From: Cellulomonas sp. 73-145
Lineage (GTDB): Bacteria > Actinomycetota > Actinomycetes > Actinomycetales > Cellulomonadaceae
Length of the DNA stretch: 64,000 bases
NCBI GenBank assembly: GCA_001898185.1
Contig: MKTI01000009.1
Location: 372,001-436,000 of the forward strand
Direction of reading: 5' to 3'
The position numbers and the translations under genes were made by a program. The notes beneath the pieces are model-generated. The model had not been told where the DNA came from, made no database searches, and saw nothing but the letters and a program-made list of their open reading frames with translations. Of this stretch, positions 50,908 to 61,123 are shown one piece after another (within the stretch, counting starts at the first letter, position 1; every line of letters starts with the position of its first letter).

Positions 50908-51296
50908 GCGGATGAGTCAGTCAGGCGGCCGCGTCGGGACTCCGCAGGGAGGCCCGCCGAGGAACGTCCGGGCTCCGTAGGGCAGGGTGGTGGGTAACAC
51001 CCACCCGGGGTGACCCGCGGGACAGTGCCACAGAGAACAGACCGCCGGCCCCTCCGGGGACCGGCAAGGGTGAAACGGCGGTGCAAGAGACCACCAGCGC
51101 ACCGGGCGACCGGTGCGGCTCGGCAAACCCCACCCGGAGCAAGGCCAGACAGGGAGCGTTCGAGGGCTGCCCGCCCGAGCTCCCGGGTAGGCCGCTGGAG
51201 GCGTGCGGCAACGTACGTCGTAGATGGATGGCCGCCACCCGGTCGCGGGAGACCGTGACCGGGCACAGAACCCGGCGTATCGACTGACTCATCCGC
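50908..51296 (+). ncRNA. rnpB: RNase P RNA
   Basis: A type A bacterial RNase P RNA that matures tRNA 5' ends. The 15-bp P1 stem is formed by 50908-50922 and 51282-51296. Conserved blocks are GAGGAACGTCCGGGCTCC, ACAGAGAACAGACCGCC, AAGGGTGAAACGG and ACAGAACCCGG. Frames read across this region are not genes. Confidence 0.97.
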
Positions 51297-51364
51297 AGCA
51301 CCCCCGGTCCCGACCGGCGGCGCACGCCGCCGCGTGGTTCTCCGGCCATTCGGCGCGCGAGGAT

Positions 51365-51979
51365 ATGCGGGTGCACGAGCTTGCCGGCTGCCGGGTCGCG
51401 ACGCCGAGCGGCGACGTCGGCGGCTACGTCACCGAGTACGCGGACGGCGTGCTGCGGATGCGCGCCGACGCTGCGCTGCCCGGCCTGCACCCCGGCGAGT
51501 CCATCGGGGTGACGGTGCTGGACCCGGTCCGGGGCGTGTGCTCGTACACCGGCCTGGTGGCGGCCGTCGAGGCACGCGAGGACGGTGCCGCGGTCGACGT
51601 CGTCGTCGTGGAGGACCTCGCCCGTCACCAGCGCCGGGCGGCGGCTCGGGCCGCCTACCGGTGCAGCTGCGTGGCGACCCTCGAGGGCGGGGCGAGCCCG
51701 GCGAGCCTGCGGGTCACCGTGCTCGACGTCTCGGCGACGGGCGCGCGCTTCATGGCGCCCGAGGAGCTGCACGAGGGTGCGACGCTCCGGCTGGGACTGC
51801 CTGTGGGTGAGGAGCTGGTCGACCTCCGGCTGCGCGTGGTGCGGCACGAGGTGTCCAGCACCGGGACGCGCTACGGCGCGACGCTCGTCGACCCCTCGGA
51901 GCGCACCCGGGACGCGCTGTACCGGCTCGTGCTGCGGCTGCAGCGGGAGCAGGCCCGGCACGCGGCCGAGCACCGGTAG
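51365..51979 (+). CDS. PilZ domain protein
   Basis: A 204-residue protein with an N-terminal YcgR-like beta domain (about 1-95) and a C-terminal PilZ domain. The c-di-GMP motifs are the Arg pair in HQRRAAARAAYRC and LDVSATGARF (D-x-S-x-x-G). It should bind c-di-GMP. Together with the riboswitch at 29.7 kb it points to c-di-GMP signalling. Confidence 0.85.
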   Translation: MRVHELAGCRVATPSGDVGGYVTEYADGVLRMRADAALPGLHPGESIGVTVLDPVRGVCSYTGLVAAVEAREDGAAVDVVVVEDLARHQRRAAARAAYRCSCVATLEGGASPASLRVTVLDVSATGARFMAPEELHEGATLRLGLPVGEELVDLRLRVVRHEVSSTGTRYGATLVDPSERTRDALYRLVLRLQREQARHAAEHR

Positions 51980-52008
51980 GTCCCGGGCCCGGCGCAGCCG
52001 GGGTCCGC

Positions 52009-52788
52009 TCAGTGCGCCCGGGCAGCCAGCCGGGCGGCGCCGACGATGCCCGCCGCGTTGCGCAGGGCAGCCGGCACGATCGGCGCCCGCAGCGTCAGGC
52101 GGGGGAGGAACTCCTGGTACTTCTTGCTGACGCCGCCTCCGACCACGAAGAGGTCGGGCCAGAAGAGGTTCTCGACCACCGAGAAGTACCTCTGCAGGCG
52201 TTCGGACCACTGCTCCCAGCTCAGGTCCTCGCGGTCGCGCGCCGCGTCGGACGCGCGGACCTCCGCGTCGAACCCGTCGATCTCCAGGTGGCCGAGCTCC
52301 GTGTTCGGCACCAGCACGCCGTCGTTGATCAGCGCGGTGCCGATCCCGGTGCCGAGCGTGACGACGATGACGAGACCCGGCACGCCGCGTGCGGCGCCGT
52401 ACTCGACCTCCGCGAAACCTGCGGCGTCCGCGTCGTTGACGGCCAGCACGCGCCGACCGGTGGCCGCCCGGAGCGTCTTCTCGATGTCGGTGCCGATCCA
52501 CGACGGGTCGACGTTGGCTGCGGACTGCGCGACGCCGTGCAGCACCACCGCCGGGAAGGTGACGCCGATCGGCACCGTCCGGCGCAGCTTGAAGGAGTCC
52601 ACCACCTCGGCCACCGTGGCTGCGACCGCATCCGGGGTGGCGGGCTGCGGCGTCGGGATCCGCACCCGGTCCGCGGCGAACTCGCCCGTCCGCAGGTCCA
52701 CCGGGGCGCCCTTGATGCCGGACCCCCCGATGTCGATGCCGAACGCCGTGTGGATCTTGCTCTTGCCGAGGATCGAGTTGTCGCTCAT
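52009..52788 (-). CDS. ppgK: Polyphosphate glucokinase
   Basis: A 259-residue ROK-type kinase that phosphorylates glucose using polyphosphate or ATP; typical of actinobacteria. It has [17 protein letters not shown] at the phosphate loop, NDADAAG with the catalytic Asp, and [12 protein letters not shown] 52788 overlaps the map stop. Confidence 0.94.
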   Translation of the reverse strand: MSDNSILGKSKIHTAFGIDIGGSGIKGAPVDLRTGEFAADRVRIPTPQPATPDAVAATVAEVVDSFKLRRTVPIGVTFPAVVLHGVAQSAANVDPSWIGTDIEKTLRAATGRRVLAVNDADAAGFAEVEYGAARGVPGLVIVVTLGTGIGTALINDGVLVPNTELGHLEIDGFDAEVRASDAARDREDLSWEQWSERLQRYFSVVENLFWPDLFVVGGGVSKKYQEFLPRLTLRAPIVPAALRNAAGIVGAARLAARAH

Positions 52789-53657
52789 GGCAGCGTCAGG
52801 ATCTCCGCTCCGGTGTCGGTGACCAGCAGGGTGTGCTCGAACTGCGCGCTGCGCCGGCCGTCGGCCGTGACGACCGTCCAGTCGTCGTCCCACATCAGCC
52901 AGTCCGGGGTGCCGAGGTTGAGCATCGGCTCGATGGTGAACACCATGCCGGGCTCGATCACGGTGTCGTACGCCGGCGCCGCGTCGTAGTGCGGCACCAC
53001 CAGACCGGTGTGGAAGGCCGGCCCGACGCCGTGACCGGTGTAGTCGCGCACCACGCCGTACCCGAACCGGGCTGCGTACCGCTCGATCACCCGGCCGATC
53101 ACGTTGAGCTCGCGCCCCGGTGCGACGGCCTTGATGCCACGGGCGAGCGCCTCACGCGTCCGCTCGACGAGCAGGCGGGACTCCTCGTCCACGTCCCCGG
53201 CCAGGAACGTCGCGTTGGTGTCGCCGTGCACGCCACCGATGTAGGCGGTGATGTCGATGTTGACGATGTCGCCGTCCTCGACGACCGTCGAGTCCGGGAT
53301 GCCGTGGCAGATCACCTCGTTGAGCGACGTGCACAGCGACTTGGGGAAGCCGCGGTAGCCGAGCGTCGACGGGTACGCCCCGTGGTCGAGGAGGAACTCG
53401 TGCCCGACGGAGTCGAGCTCGTCCGTCGTCACGCCGGGCGCCACGTGGCTGCCGACCTCCTGGAGCGCCTGCGCCGCGATGCGCGAGGCGACGCGGACGC
53501 GTTCGACCGTCTCCGGCTCCAGCACGTTGCTGCCCGTCCAGGGTCGAGGTCCCGGCCGACCGACGTACTCCGGCCGTTCGATGGATCCGGGGACGGTCCG
53601 GCGCGGGCCCAGCCGCCCCGGGGAGAGGGGAGCTCGTGACGCGTGCACCGGCGACAT
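52785..53657 (-). CDS. map: Methionine aminopeptidase
   Basis: A 290-residue type I enzyme that removes the first Met from new proteins. Metal ligands are seen in [40 protein letters not shown] and the last Glu in QFEHTLLVT. The N-terminal extension has the SH3-binding-like Pro-rich piece seen in actinobacterial MapB. Confidence 0.95.
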   Translation of the reverse strand: MSPVHASRAPLSPGRLGPRRTVPGSIERPEYVGRPGPRPWTGSNVLEPETVERVRVASRIAAQALQEVGSHVAPGVTTDELDSVGHEFLLDHGAYPSTLGYRGFPKSLCTSLNEVICHGIPDSTVVEDGDIVNIDITAYIGGVHGDTNATFLAGDVDEESRLLVERTREALARGIKAVAPGRELNVIGRVIERYAARFGYGVVRDYTGHGVGPAFHTGLVVPHYDAAPAYDTVIEPGMVFTIEPMLNLGTPDWLMWDDDWTVVTADGRRSAQFEHTLLVTDTGAEILTLP

Positions 53658-53712
53658 ACCTGGCAGTCTACGAAAGACGAACCCACCGCCGATCCCTCGG
53701 AGGGAGCCCGCC

Positions 53713-53889
53713 ATGGCCACCGAGTTCTACTTCAACACCCAGACGCACGAGGTGGAGGAGGGACGGCACAGCGACTGGAGCGTGCTGATGGGTCCCTACC
53801 CGACGCGCGAGGCAGCGGCCCAGGCCCTGCAGACCGCGCACGAGCGCACCGAGGCGTGGGACCGGCAGGACGAGGCCGATCGCGGCTGA
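53713..53889 (+). CDS. Small conserved protein, SPOR-like
   Basis: A 58-residue protein ([20 protein letters not shown]..., then [16 protein letters not shown]). It is widespread in actinobacteria and of unknown function. GGAGG lies 8 bases upstream. Confidence 0.8.
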   Translation: MATEFYFNTQTHEVEEGRHSDWSVLMGPYPTREAAAQALQTAHERTEAWDRQDEADRG

Positions 53890-53938
53890 CGGGTCCGATC
53901 GCGGCTGACGGGTCCGACCACGGCTGACGGGTCCGGCG
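53882..53938. repeat. Three tandem copies of a 19-bp unit
   Basis: The unit GCGGCTGACGGGTCCGATC is repeated three times with small changes, starting at the stop codon of the small protein and ending at the panB stop. It looks like a simple duplication. Confidence 0.8.
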
Positions 53939-53939
53939 C

Positions 53940-54749
53940 TCAGGCGCCGAACTCGTGCTCCGCGTCCGGGAAGGCGCCGCCCCGGACGTCGTCGGCGAAC
54001 GCGCGTGCAGCAGCACCGAGGGCGGCGCCGAGCTCGCCGTAGCGCTTGGCGAACCGCGGCGTCCACTCGGTCATGCCGGCCATGTCGACCCACACCAGCA
54101 CCTGGCCGTCGCAGCCGGCGCCGGCGCCGATGCCGATGGTGGGCACGCGCAGCATCGAGGTGACCGACGCGGCCACCGGGGCGGGCACCATCTCGAGCAC
54201 CACGGCGACGGCCCCCGCGTCGACCACCGCGACGGCGTCGTCGCGCAGCCGGTCGGCCCCGTCGTCACCGCGGCCCTGCACCCGCGGACCGCCGAGCAGG
54301 TTCTCGGACTGCGGCGTGTACCCCAGGTGGGCCACCACCGGGATGCCGGCGTCCGTCAGCGCCCGGATCTGGGCTGCGACCCGCCGGCCGCCCTCGAGCT
54401 TGACCGCGGCGGCACCGGTCTCCTTGAGGACGCGGACGCCGGTGGCGAGCGCCTGCGCGGGACCTGCCTCGTAGGTGCCGAACGGCAGGTCGACGACGAC
54501 GAACGCCCGGCGGGCGGCACCCGCGACGGCACGTCCGGCGACCACCATCTCGTCGAGCGTGACCGGCAGCGTGCTGGCGTACCCGTGCATGGTGTTGCCG
54601 ATCGAGTCACCGACCAGCAGCAGGTCGATGCCCGCCTCGTCGAAGATGCGCGCCGTGACGGCGTCGTAGGCGGTGAGCATCACCAGCCGCTCGCCGCGGT
54701 CCTTGGCGGCCTGCAGGTGCTGGACCCGCACGCGCTGCGGGGCGTTCAC
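53940..54749 (-). CDS. panB: 3-methyl-2-oxobutanoate hydroxymethyltransferase
   Basis: A 269-residue enzyme for the first step of pantothenate synthesis. Motifs are MLTAYDAVTARIFDEAGID, VGDSIGNTMHG, KLEGG and VVAHLGYTPQS. GTG 54749 overlaps the nadE stop. Confidence 0.95.
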   Translation of the reverse strand: MNAPQRVRVQHLQAAKDRGERLVMLTAYDAVTARIFDEAGIDLLLVGDSIGNTMHGYASTLPVTLDEMVVAGRAVAGAARRAFVVVDLPFGTYEAGPAQALATGVRVLKETGAAAVKLEGGRRVAAQIRALTDAGIPVVAHLGYTPQSENLLGGPRVQGRGDDGADRLRDDAVAVVDAGAVAVVLEMVPAPVAASVTSMLRVPTIGIGAGAGCDGQVLVWVDMAGMTEWTPRFAKRYGELGAALGAAARAFADDVRGGAFPDAEHEFGA

Positions 54750-56440
54750 AGCTCGCGCCAACGGGTGGTGACGGGCAGGCGCCGGTCGCGGCCGAACGCC
54801 AGCGCGGTCACCTTGGGACCGAGCGGGTACTGCCGGCGCTTCCACTCGGCTCTGTCGGTCAGCTGCAGCACCTTGTCCACCACCTCCGGTGCGAAACCAC
54901 GAGCGAGGAGCTCGGCCCGTCCCTCGGCGTTCTCGACGTACGCGTCGAGCACCGTGTCCAGCAGGTCGTACGGGGGCAGCGAGTCCTGGTCGACCTGTCC
55001 CGGGCGCAGCTCAGCCGACGGCGGCTTGGTGATCGACGACTCGGGGATCGGCGGCACCTCGTCGGGCCGGAACACGCCGTCGAGCGCGGCGTGGTTGCGC
55101 CAACGGGCGAGGGCCCAGACACGCGACTTGTCCACGTCCTTCAGCGGGGCGAAACCGCCGACCGCGTCGCCGTAGATCGTCGAGTAGCCGACGGCCAGCT
55201 CGGTCTTGTTGCCCGTGGCGAGCACCAGGTGGCCCTCGGCGTTGGAGAGGGCCATCAGCGTGACGCCGCGGACCCGGGCCTGCAGGTTCTCCTCGGCGAG
55301 CCCCTCGAGGTGCAGCTGCCCCTGGAAGGCGTCCACCATCGGCGCGATCGGCTGCACGCGGTAGTCGGCGCCGATCCGTTGCGCGAGGTCCGCGGCATCG
55401 TCCTTGGAGTGCCCGCTGGAGTACACCGAGGGCATCGAGACGCCGACGACGTGCTCCCCGCCGATCGCGTCGGCCGCGATGGCGGCGCACAGCGCCGAGT
55501 CGATGCCGCCGGACATCCCGAGCACCACGGAGCGGAAGCCGTTCTTGCGGACGTAGTCCGCCAGGCCCAGGACGAGCGCCCGGTACACCTCCTCGTCGGC
55601 GGTGAGCCGTGCCGCGCGCGGGCCGGGCACCTCGGGCTCGTCTTCCTCGGCCAGGTCCCAGAGGAGCAGGTGCTCCACGAACTGCGGCGCGTAGGCCAGC
55701 AGCTGCCCGTCGCGCCCGACCACGAACGAGCCGCCGTCGAACACCAGGTCGTCCTGGCCGGCGACGAGGTTGACGTAGGCGACCGGCGCCCCGACCTCGT
55801 GCGCCCGACGGGCCGCCAGCGCCGTGCGGACGTGCCCCTTGCCCTCCTCGTACGGGGAGGCGTTCAGCACGAGGAGCAGCGAGAGGTCCTCGTCCGCGAG
55901 GGCCGTCACGGGTCCGCCGTCCTGCCAGATGTCCTCGCAGATCACCACGGCGACACGTCGGTCCAGGACGTCCAGCACGCACACCTCGTGCCCCGGGGTG
56001 AAGATCCGGCTCTCGTCGAACACGCCGTACTCGGGCAGGTGGTGCTTGTCGTACCGGGCCAGCACCTCCCCGTCCCGCAGCACCACCGCCCGGTTGGTGG
56101 CCCGGACCGCGGCCCGAGCGGCCGCATCCGCCTGGGCGTCGTTGCGTGGGCCGAGCCGCCGTTCGCCGATGGTGCCGACCACCACGGTCAGCTCGCCCAG
56201 CCCCTCGTCGACGAGCCGGGAGGCGAGACGTTCGAGCCCCGCCTGGGCCCCGCGTCGGAAGGACGCCCGCAGCGCGAGGTCCTCGATCGGGTAGCCGGTG
56301 AGGGTCATCTCGGGGAAGACGACCACGTGGGCGCCGGCCTCGGCAGCGCGGCGGGACCAGGCGAGCACCGCCTCGACGTTCCCGTCGACGTCCCCGACGC
56401 ACGTGTCGATCTGGGCCAGGGCGATGCGAGGTCGGGCCAT
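54746..56440 (-). CDS. nadE: Glutamine-dependent NAD synthetase
   Basis: A 564-residue enzyme with an N-terminal glutaminase of the nitrilase fold (catalytic E in FPEMTLTGYP, K in YDKHHLPEYG, C in VICEDIW) and a C-terminal NAD synthetase with the ATP loop LGMSGGIDSALC. It amidates deamido-NAD with glutamine. Confidence 0.96.
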   Translation of the reverse strand: MARPRIALAQIDTCVGDVDGNVEAVLAWSRRAAEAGAHVVVFPEMTLTGYPIEDLALRASFRRGAQAGLERLASRLVDEGLGELTVVVGTIGERRLGPRNDAQADAAARAAVRATNRAVVLRDGEVLARYDKHHLPEYGVFDESRIFTPGHEVCVLDVLDRRVAVVICEDIWQDGGPVTALADEDLSLLLVLNASPYEEGKGHVRTALAARRAHEVGAPVAYVNLVAGQDDLVFDGGSFVVGRDGQLLAYAPQFVEHLLLWDLAEEDEPEVPGPRAARLTADEEVYRALVLGLADYVRKNGFRSVVLGMSGGIDSALCAAIAADAIGGEHVVGVSMPSVYSSGHSKDDAADLAQRIGADYRVQPIAPMVDAFQGQLHLEGLAEENLQARVRGVTLMALSNAEGHLVLATGNKTELAVGYSTIYGDAVGGFAPLKDVDKSRVWALARWRNHAALDGVFRPDEVPPIPESSITKPPSAELRPGQVDQDSLPPYDLLDTVLDAYVENAEGRAELLARGFAPEVVDKVLQLTDRAEWKRRQYPLGPKVTALAFGRDRRLPVTTRWREL

Positions 56441-56532
56441 GGCTGGGAGCCTATCGAGGGGTCCGGACGGTGACCGCCGCGCCGAGGTGCCGGGGGCGGC
56501 TGCACGCCTGGTCATAGGGAAGGATGTGCCCC

Positions 56533-57870
56533 ATGGACAGGCAGCAGGAATTCGTGCTCCGGACGGTCGAGGAGCGGGACATCCGGTTCGTCCGGCTGTG
56601 GTTCACGGACGTGCTCGGCATCCTCAAGTCGGTCGCCGTCGCGCCGGCCGAGCTGGAGCAGGCGTTCTCCGAGGGCATCGGGTTCGACGGCTCGGCGATC
56701 GAGGGCCTGACCCGGGTGTACGAGGCCGACATGATCGCCCGCCCGGACCCGTCCACGTTCCAGGTCCTGCCGTGGCGTGGTGAGCGGCACGGCACCGCCC
56801 GGATGTTCTGCGACCTGCTCACCCCGGACGGCGCGCCGTCGCTCGCGGACAGCCGCCAGGTGCTCAAGCGCGCGCTGGACCGTGCCAGCGACAAGGGGTT
56901 CACCTTCTACACGCACCCCGAGGTCGAGTTCTACCTGTTCGAGGCGCCGGCCGACCCGGCGCAGACGCTCGTGCCCGTCGACCAGGGCGGCTACTTCGAC
57001 CACGTCCCACGGGGCACCGCCCACGACTTCCGCCGGGCCGCGATCACGATGCTCGAGTCCATGGGCATCTCGGTGGAGTTCTCCCACCACGAGGCCGGCC
57101 CGGGCCAGAACGAGATCGACCTGCGCTACGCGGACGCGCTGACCACCGCGGACAACATCATGACCTTCCGTACGGTGGTCAAGGAGGTGGCCCTCGAGCA
57201 GGGGGTGTTCGCGTCCTTCATGCCCAAGCCGCTGTTCGCGGCGCCCGGGTCCGGGATGCACACGCACCTGTCCCTGTTCCAGGGCGACAAGAACGCGTTC
57301 CACGAGGCCGGCGCCGACCTCGAGCTCTCCAAGACCGGCCGGTCCTTCATCGCCGGCCTGCTGCGGCACGCGGCGGAGATCACCGCGGTGACCAACCAGT
57401 TCGTCAACTCCTACAAGCGGCTGTGGGGCGGCGCCGAGGCGCCGAGCTACATCTGCTGGGGCCACAACAACCGGTCCGCGCTCGTGCGGGTGCCGCTGTA
57501 CAAGCCGGGCAAGGGCAACTCGAGCCGGGTGGAGTACCGGGCGGTCGACTCGGCGGCGAACCCGTACCTGGCCTTCGCGGTGCTGCTCGCCGCCGGGCTC
57601 AAGGGCATCGAGGAGGGCTACGAGCTGCCGGAGGGTGCCGAGGACGACGTCTGGGAGCTGACCGATGCGGAGCGGCGTGCGCTCGGCATCGAACCGCTGC
57701 CGACGTCGCTCGAGGCCGCCATCGAGGTGATGGAGCGGTCCGAGCTGGTCGCCGAGGCGCTGGGGGAACACGTCTTCGACTACTTCCTGCGCAACAAGCG
57801 GGAGGAGTGGCGCGAGTACCGCGCGCAGGTCACGCCGTTCGAGCTGCAGCGGTTCCTGCCCCTGGTCTGA
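56533..57870 (+). CDS. glnA2: Glutamine synthetase, GlnA2 type
   Basis: A 445-residue type I glutamine synthetase similar to GlnA2 of Mycobacterium. It has GFDGSAIEG, the ATP/metal segments EVEFYLFE and GSGMHTHLS, and the NPYLAFA motif. The usual adenylylation-site Tyr is replaced by Trp (DDVWEL), so GlnE probably does not modify it. ATG 56533; GTG 56524 is possible. Four bases separate it from glnE. Confidence 0.93.
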   Translation: MDRQQEFVLRTVEERDIRFVRLWFTDVLGILKSVAVAPAELEQAFSEGIGFDGSAIEGLTRVYEADMIARPDPSTFQVLPWRGERHGTARMFCDLLTPDGAPSLADSRQVLKRALDRASDKGFTFYTHPEVEFYLFEAPADPAQTLVPVDQGGYFDHVPRGTAHDFRRAAITMLESMGISVEFSHHEAGPGQNEIDLRYADALTTADNIMTFRTVVKEVALEQGVFASFMPKPLFAAPGSGMHTHLSLFQGDKNAFHEAGADLELSKTGRSFIAGLLRHAAEITAVTNQFVNSYKRLWGGAEAPSYICWGHNNRSALVRVPLYKPGKGNSSRVEYRAVDSAANPYLAFAVLLAAGLKGIEEGYELPEGAEDDVWELTDAERRALGIEPLPTSLEAAIEVMERSELVAEALGEHVFDYFLRNKREEWREYRAQVTPFELQRFLPLV

Positions 57871-57873
57871 CCG

Positions 57874-60800
57874 ATGACCGTCGGCACCACGCACGGCCGG
57901 GGCGCGTCCCTCGCCGCCCGGCTGTCCCGGGCGGGCGTTGCCGACGTGCCCCGAGGCGAGCGGCTGCTGACGGACCGCGCGCTGCTCGCCGTGTGGCCGC
58001 AGGCGCCCGACGACCTGCCGGAGCTGCTGGGTGCGGTCGCGGACCCGGACCAGGCGCTCCTGACCCTCGCGAAGGTTGCCGGTGCGGTCGGTCCGCACCC
58101 GGACCTGACGGAGGCCCTGGTCGCCGCCGTGATGGAGGCCGGCCCGGCGCGTGAGCGTCTGCTCTCCCTGGCCGGCGCGTCGGCGGCGCTGGGCGACGTC
58201 GTGGTCGCGCGGCCGGAGAGCCTGCGCGTCGTGCTCGACGACTCTCCGGGCGTCGACGTCGATGCGAGCTCCGTCCGCGCCGACCTGCTGCGCGCGGTGG
58301 AGGCGGACCCGTCCGCCGCGGTCCCCGTCGCCGGCCTGGCCGGTGCGCCGGGGGTCGACGCGATGCGTCGGGCCTACCGCCGGCACCTGCTCGGCATCGC
58401 CGCGGCGGACGTCACCAGCCCTGACCCGCAGAGCCGGTTGCCTGCGGTGGCGGCCGCGCTCGCCGACCTCGCCGGCGCCGCCCTCGAGGCCGGTCTCGCG
58501 CTGGCACGGGCGGAGTACCCGGACGGAGCGCCTGGCGTGCGGCTGGCCGTCATCGGCATGGGCAAGGGCGGCGGCCGGGAGCTCAACTACATCTCCGACG
58601 TCGACGTGGTGTACGTCGCCGAGCCGGCGGAGGGCACCGCCGAGGACGAGGCGATCGCGGTCGGTGCCCGGCTTGCCGCGGGGCTCGCACGGGCGTGCTC
58701 GACGCCCTCCGGAGAACCCGCGCTGTGGGCGGTCGACGCCGCGCTCCGCCCCGAGGGCAAGGACGGGCCACTGGTCAGGACCCTGGCCAGCCACCGCGCC
58801 TACTACGAGCGGTGGGCCCGGACCTGGGAGTTCCAGGCGCTGCTGAAGGCACGGCCGGTCGCGGGGGACGTCGAGCTGGGGCGCGCCTACGTCGAGATGA
58901 CGCAGCCGATGGTCTGGGCCGCCGTGCGGCGGGAGAACTTCGTCGAGGACGCGCAGGCGATGCGGCGCCGGGTGGAGCGCCACGTGCCCGCCGCGGAGGC
59001 GGACCGCCAGATCAAGCTGGGTGTCGGGGGTCTGCGCGACGTCGAGTTCACCGTCCAGCTGCTGCAGCTGGTGCACGGTCGGGCCGACGAGTCGATCCGC
59101 AGCGGCAGCACGCTGACCGCGCTCGCCGCCCTGGCCGCGGGCGGGTACGTCGGCCGCGAGCACGCCGCGCAGCTCGCCACCTGCTACCGCTTCCTGCGGG
59201 TCCTCGAGCACCGCGTGCAGATGTGGCGGATGCAGCGGACCCACCTGCTCCCGCAGGCGGAGCCGGACCTGCGCCGGCTGGCTCGCTCGGTCGGGATGCG
59301 CACCGAGGGGGCCGAGGGTCTCCTCGAGCGGTGGCGGTCCGTGCGTCGCGACGTGCGGCGCCTGCACGAGGAGCTGTTCTACCGGCCGTTGCTCCCCGCC
59401 ACCGCGCGGCTGTCCGAGGCGGACGTCACCTTGGCTCCGGAGGCGGCGCGGCACCGGCTGGAGGCGATCGGCTACCGGGACCCCGGCGGCGCCCTGCGGC
59501 ACATCGCCGCCCTCAGCGAGGGGCTGTCCCGACGGGCCGCCATCCAGCGCCAGCTGCTGCCCGTGATGCTCGGGTGGTTCGCCGCGGGGCCGGACCCGGA
59601 CGGGGGCCTGCTCGCGTTCCGGCGGCTGTCGGACGAGCTCGGCAGCACCCACTGGTTCCTCAAGCTGCTGCGCGACTCCGGCACGGCGGCCGAGCGGCTG
59701 GCCCGCGTGCTGTCGACGTCCCGCTACGTCGCCGACGCGTTGACGCGGTCACCCGAGTCGGTCGTCTGGCTGGACGACGACGCCGAGCTGGAGCCGCGCG
59801 ACGCCCAGCGTCTCGAGGGGGAGGCCGACGCGATCCTGACCAGGTCGTACGAGCGCGTCGCGGCAGCCACGGCGCTCCGCGCGCTGCGCCGGCGGGAGCT
59901 GGCCCGCACGGCGACGGCCGATGTGCTCGGCGTGACCACGGGGACCAGGGCGTCGCACAGCCTCACGGTGGCGGCCGACGCGGTGCTGGCGGGTGCCCTG
60001 CGGGTCAGCCGGTGGGAGGCACGTGCCGAGCGTGGCCTGGACGCGGACCCGACGCGGATGCTCGTGGTCGCCATGGGTCGCCTCGGCGGGCGCGAGATGG
60101 GCTACTCGTCGGACGCCGACGTCCTCTTCGTCCACGACCCGCTCCCGGGGGTCGACCCCACCCTTGCTCAGGACTTCGCCACCGGCGTGGCCAGCCAGCT
60201 GCGCGCCCTGCTCGGTGACGTCGGCCCGGAGCCGTCGCTCGCCGTGGACGCGGACCTGCGGCCCGAGGGTCGCAACGGACCGCTGGTCCGCACGCTCGAC
60301 TCCTACGCGGAGTACTACGGCCGCTGGTCCGCGACGTGGGAGGCGCAGGCACTGCTCCGAGCGCGACCGGTCGCGGGCGACGTCGAGCTCGCCGGGCGGT
60401 TCCGCGCCCTGATCGACCGCGTGCGGTACCCCGCCGGAGGTCTGGACCCGGCGGCGGTGCGCGAGGTCCGGCGCATCAAGGCGCGGGTGGAGGCGGAGCG
60501 GCTGCCGCGCGGCGTCAGCCCGGCCCGGCATCTCAAGCTCGGGCGGGGTGGGATCAGCGACGTCGAGTGGACCGCCCAGCTGCTCCAGCTGCAGCACGCG
60601 CACCAGGTCGAGGGTCTGCGCACCACGTCGACGCTCGAGGCGCTCACGGCCGCGACCGGTGCCGGGCTGCTGGCCGAGGAGGACCGCGCGGTGCTCGCGG
60701 CAGCGTGGGAGCTCGCCTCCCGGCTGCGCGACGCGAACGTGCTGTGGTCGGGACGCACCGACGGCCCGCACACGGACGTGCTGCCGCACGACCACACCGC

Positions 60801-60921
60801 GCTGTCCGGCGTCGCCCGCGTGATGGGGTACCCCGCCGGCTCCGGCGCGACGCTCGAGGAGGAGTACCTGCGCACAGCCCGCCGGGCCCGGGCGGTCGTC
60901 GAGCGCGTCTTCTACGGCTGA
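57874..60921 (+). CDS. glnE: Glutamine synthetase adenylyltransferase / adenylyl-removing enzyme
   Basis: A 1015-residue two-domain enzyme that adds or removes AMP on glutamine synthetase. Each half has a nucleotidyltransferase motif: MGKGGGRELNYISDVDVVYV (about 229-248) and MGRLGGREMGYSSDADVLFV (about 732-751). Co-transcribed with glnA2; its likely target is GlnA1, encoded convergently. Confidence 0.96.
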   Translation: MTVGTTHGRGASLAARLSRAGVADVPRGERLLTDRALLAVWPQAPDDLPELLGAVADPDQALLTLAKVAGAVGPHPDLTEALVAAVMEAGPARERLLSLAGASAALGDVVVARPESLRVVLDDSPGVDVDASSVRADLLRAVEADPSAAVPVAGLAGAPGVDAMRRAYRRHLLGIAAADVTSPDPQSRLPAVAAALADLAGAALEAGLALARAEYPDGAPGVRLAVIGMGKGGGRELNYISDVDVVYVAEPAEGTAEDEAIAVGARLAAGLARACSTPSGEPALWAVDAALRPEGKDGPLVRTLASHRAYYERWARTWEFQALLKARPVAGDVELGRAYVEMTQPMVWAAVRRENFVEDAQAMRRRVERHVPAAEADRQIKLGVGGLRDVEFTVQLLQLVHGRADESIRSGSTLTALAALAAGGYVGREHAAQLATCYRFLRVLEHRVQMWRMQRTHLLPQAEPDLRRLARSVGMRTEGAEGLLERWRSVRRDVRRLHEELFYRPLLPATARLSEADVTLAPEAARHRLEAIGYRDPGGALRHIAALSEGLSRRAAIQRQLLPVMLGWFAAGPDPDGGLLAFRRLSDELGSTHWFLKLLRDSGTAAERLARVLSTSRYVADALTRSPESVVWLDDDAELEPRDAQRLEGEADAILTRSYERVAAATALRALRRRELARTATADVLGVTTGTRASHSLTVAADAVLAGALRVSRWEARAERGLDADPTRMLVVAMGRLGGREMGYSSDADVLFVHDPLPGVDPTLAQDFATGVASQLRALLGDVGPEPSLAVDADLRPEGRNGPLVRTLDSYAEYYGRWSATWEAQALLRARPVAGDVELAGRFRALIDRVRYPAGGLDPAAVREVRRIKARVEAERLPRGVSPARHLKLGRGGISDVEWTAQLLQLQHAHQVEGLRTTSTLEALTAATGAGLLAEEDRAVLAAAWELASRLRDANVLWSGRTDGPHTDVLPHDHTALSGVARVMGYPAGSGATLEEEYLRTARRARAVVERVFYG

Positions 60922-61040
60922 CCGCTCGGGCCGGCGGTCGGGTCCCGCCGACGACGATGCCGGCCGCCGTGCCTGCGCGCTGGTCGGGACCGGTCGAGCC
61001 CGGCACGTCGTGCGCCCTGCGCGGCCGCCGGCCGGACGCA

Positions 61041-61077
61041 CGCCGGCCCGGGCACCACGAGGGTGACCGGGCCGGCG
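61041..61077. terminator. Bidirectional terminator between glnE and glnA1
   Basis: A perfect 11-bp stem (CGCCGGCCCGG / CCGGGCCGGCG) with a 15-nt loop between converging genes. The rest of 60922-61123 holds nothing else I can support. Confidence 0.85.
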
Positions 61078-61123
61078 GTACCGCTGGTCAGGGGCTCACG
61101 GGAGCAGCCGTGGCCCCTGACGA

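Noticed and set aside
50921..52501. A 526-codon frame across 50921-52501
   Set aside because: It runs through RNase P RNA and antisense to the PilZ gene.
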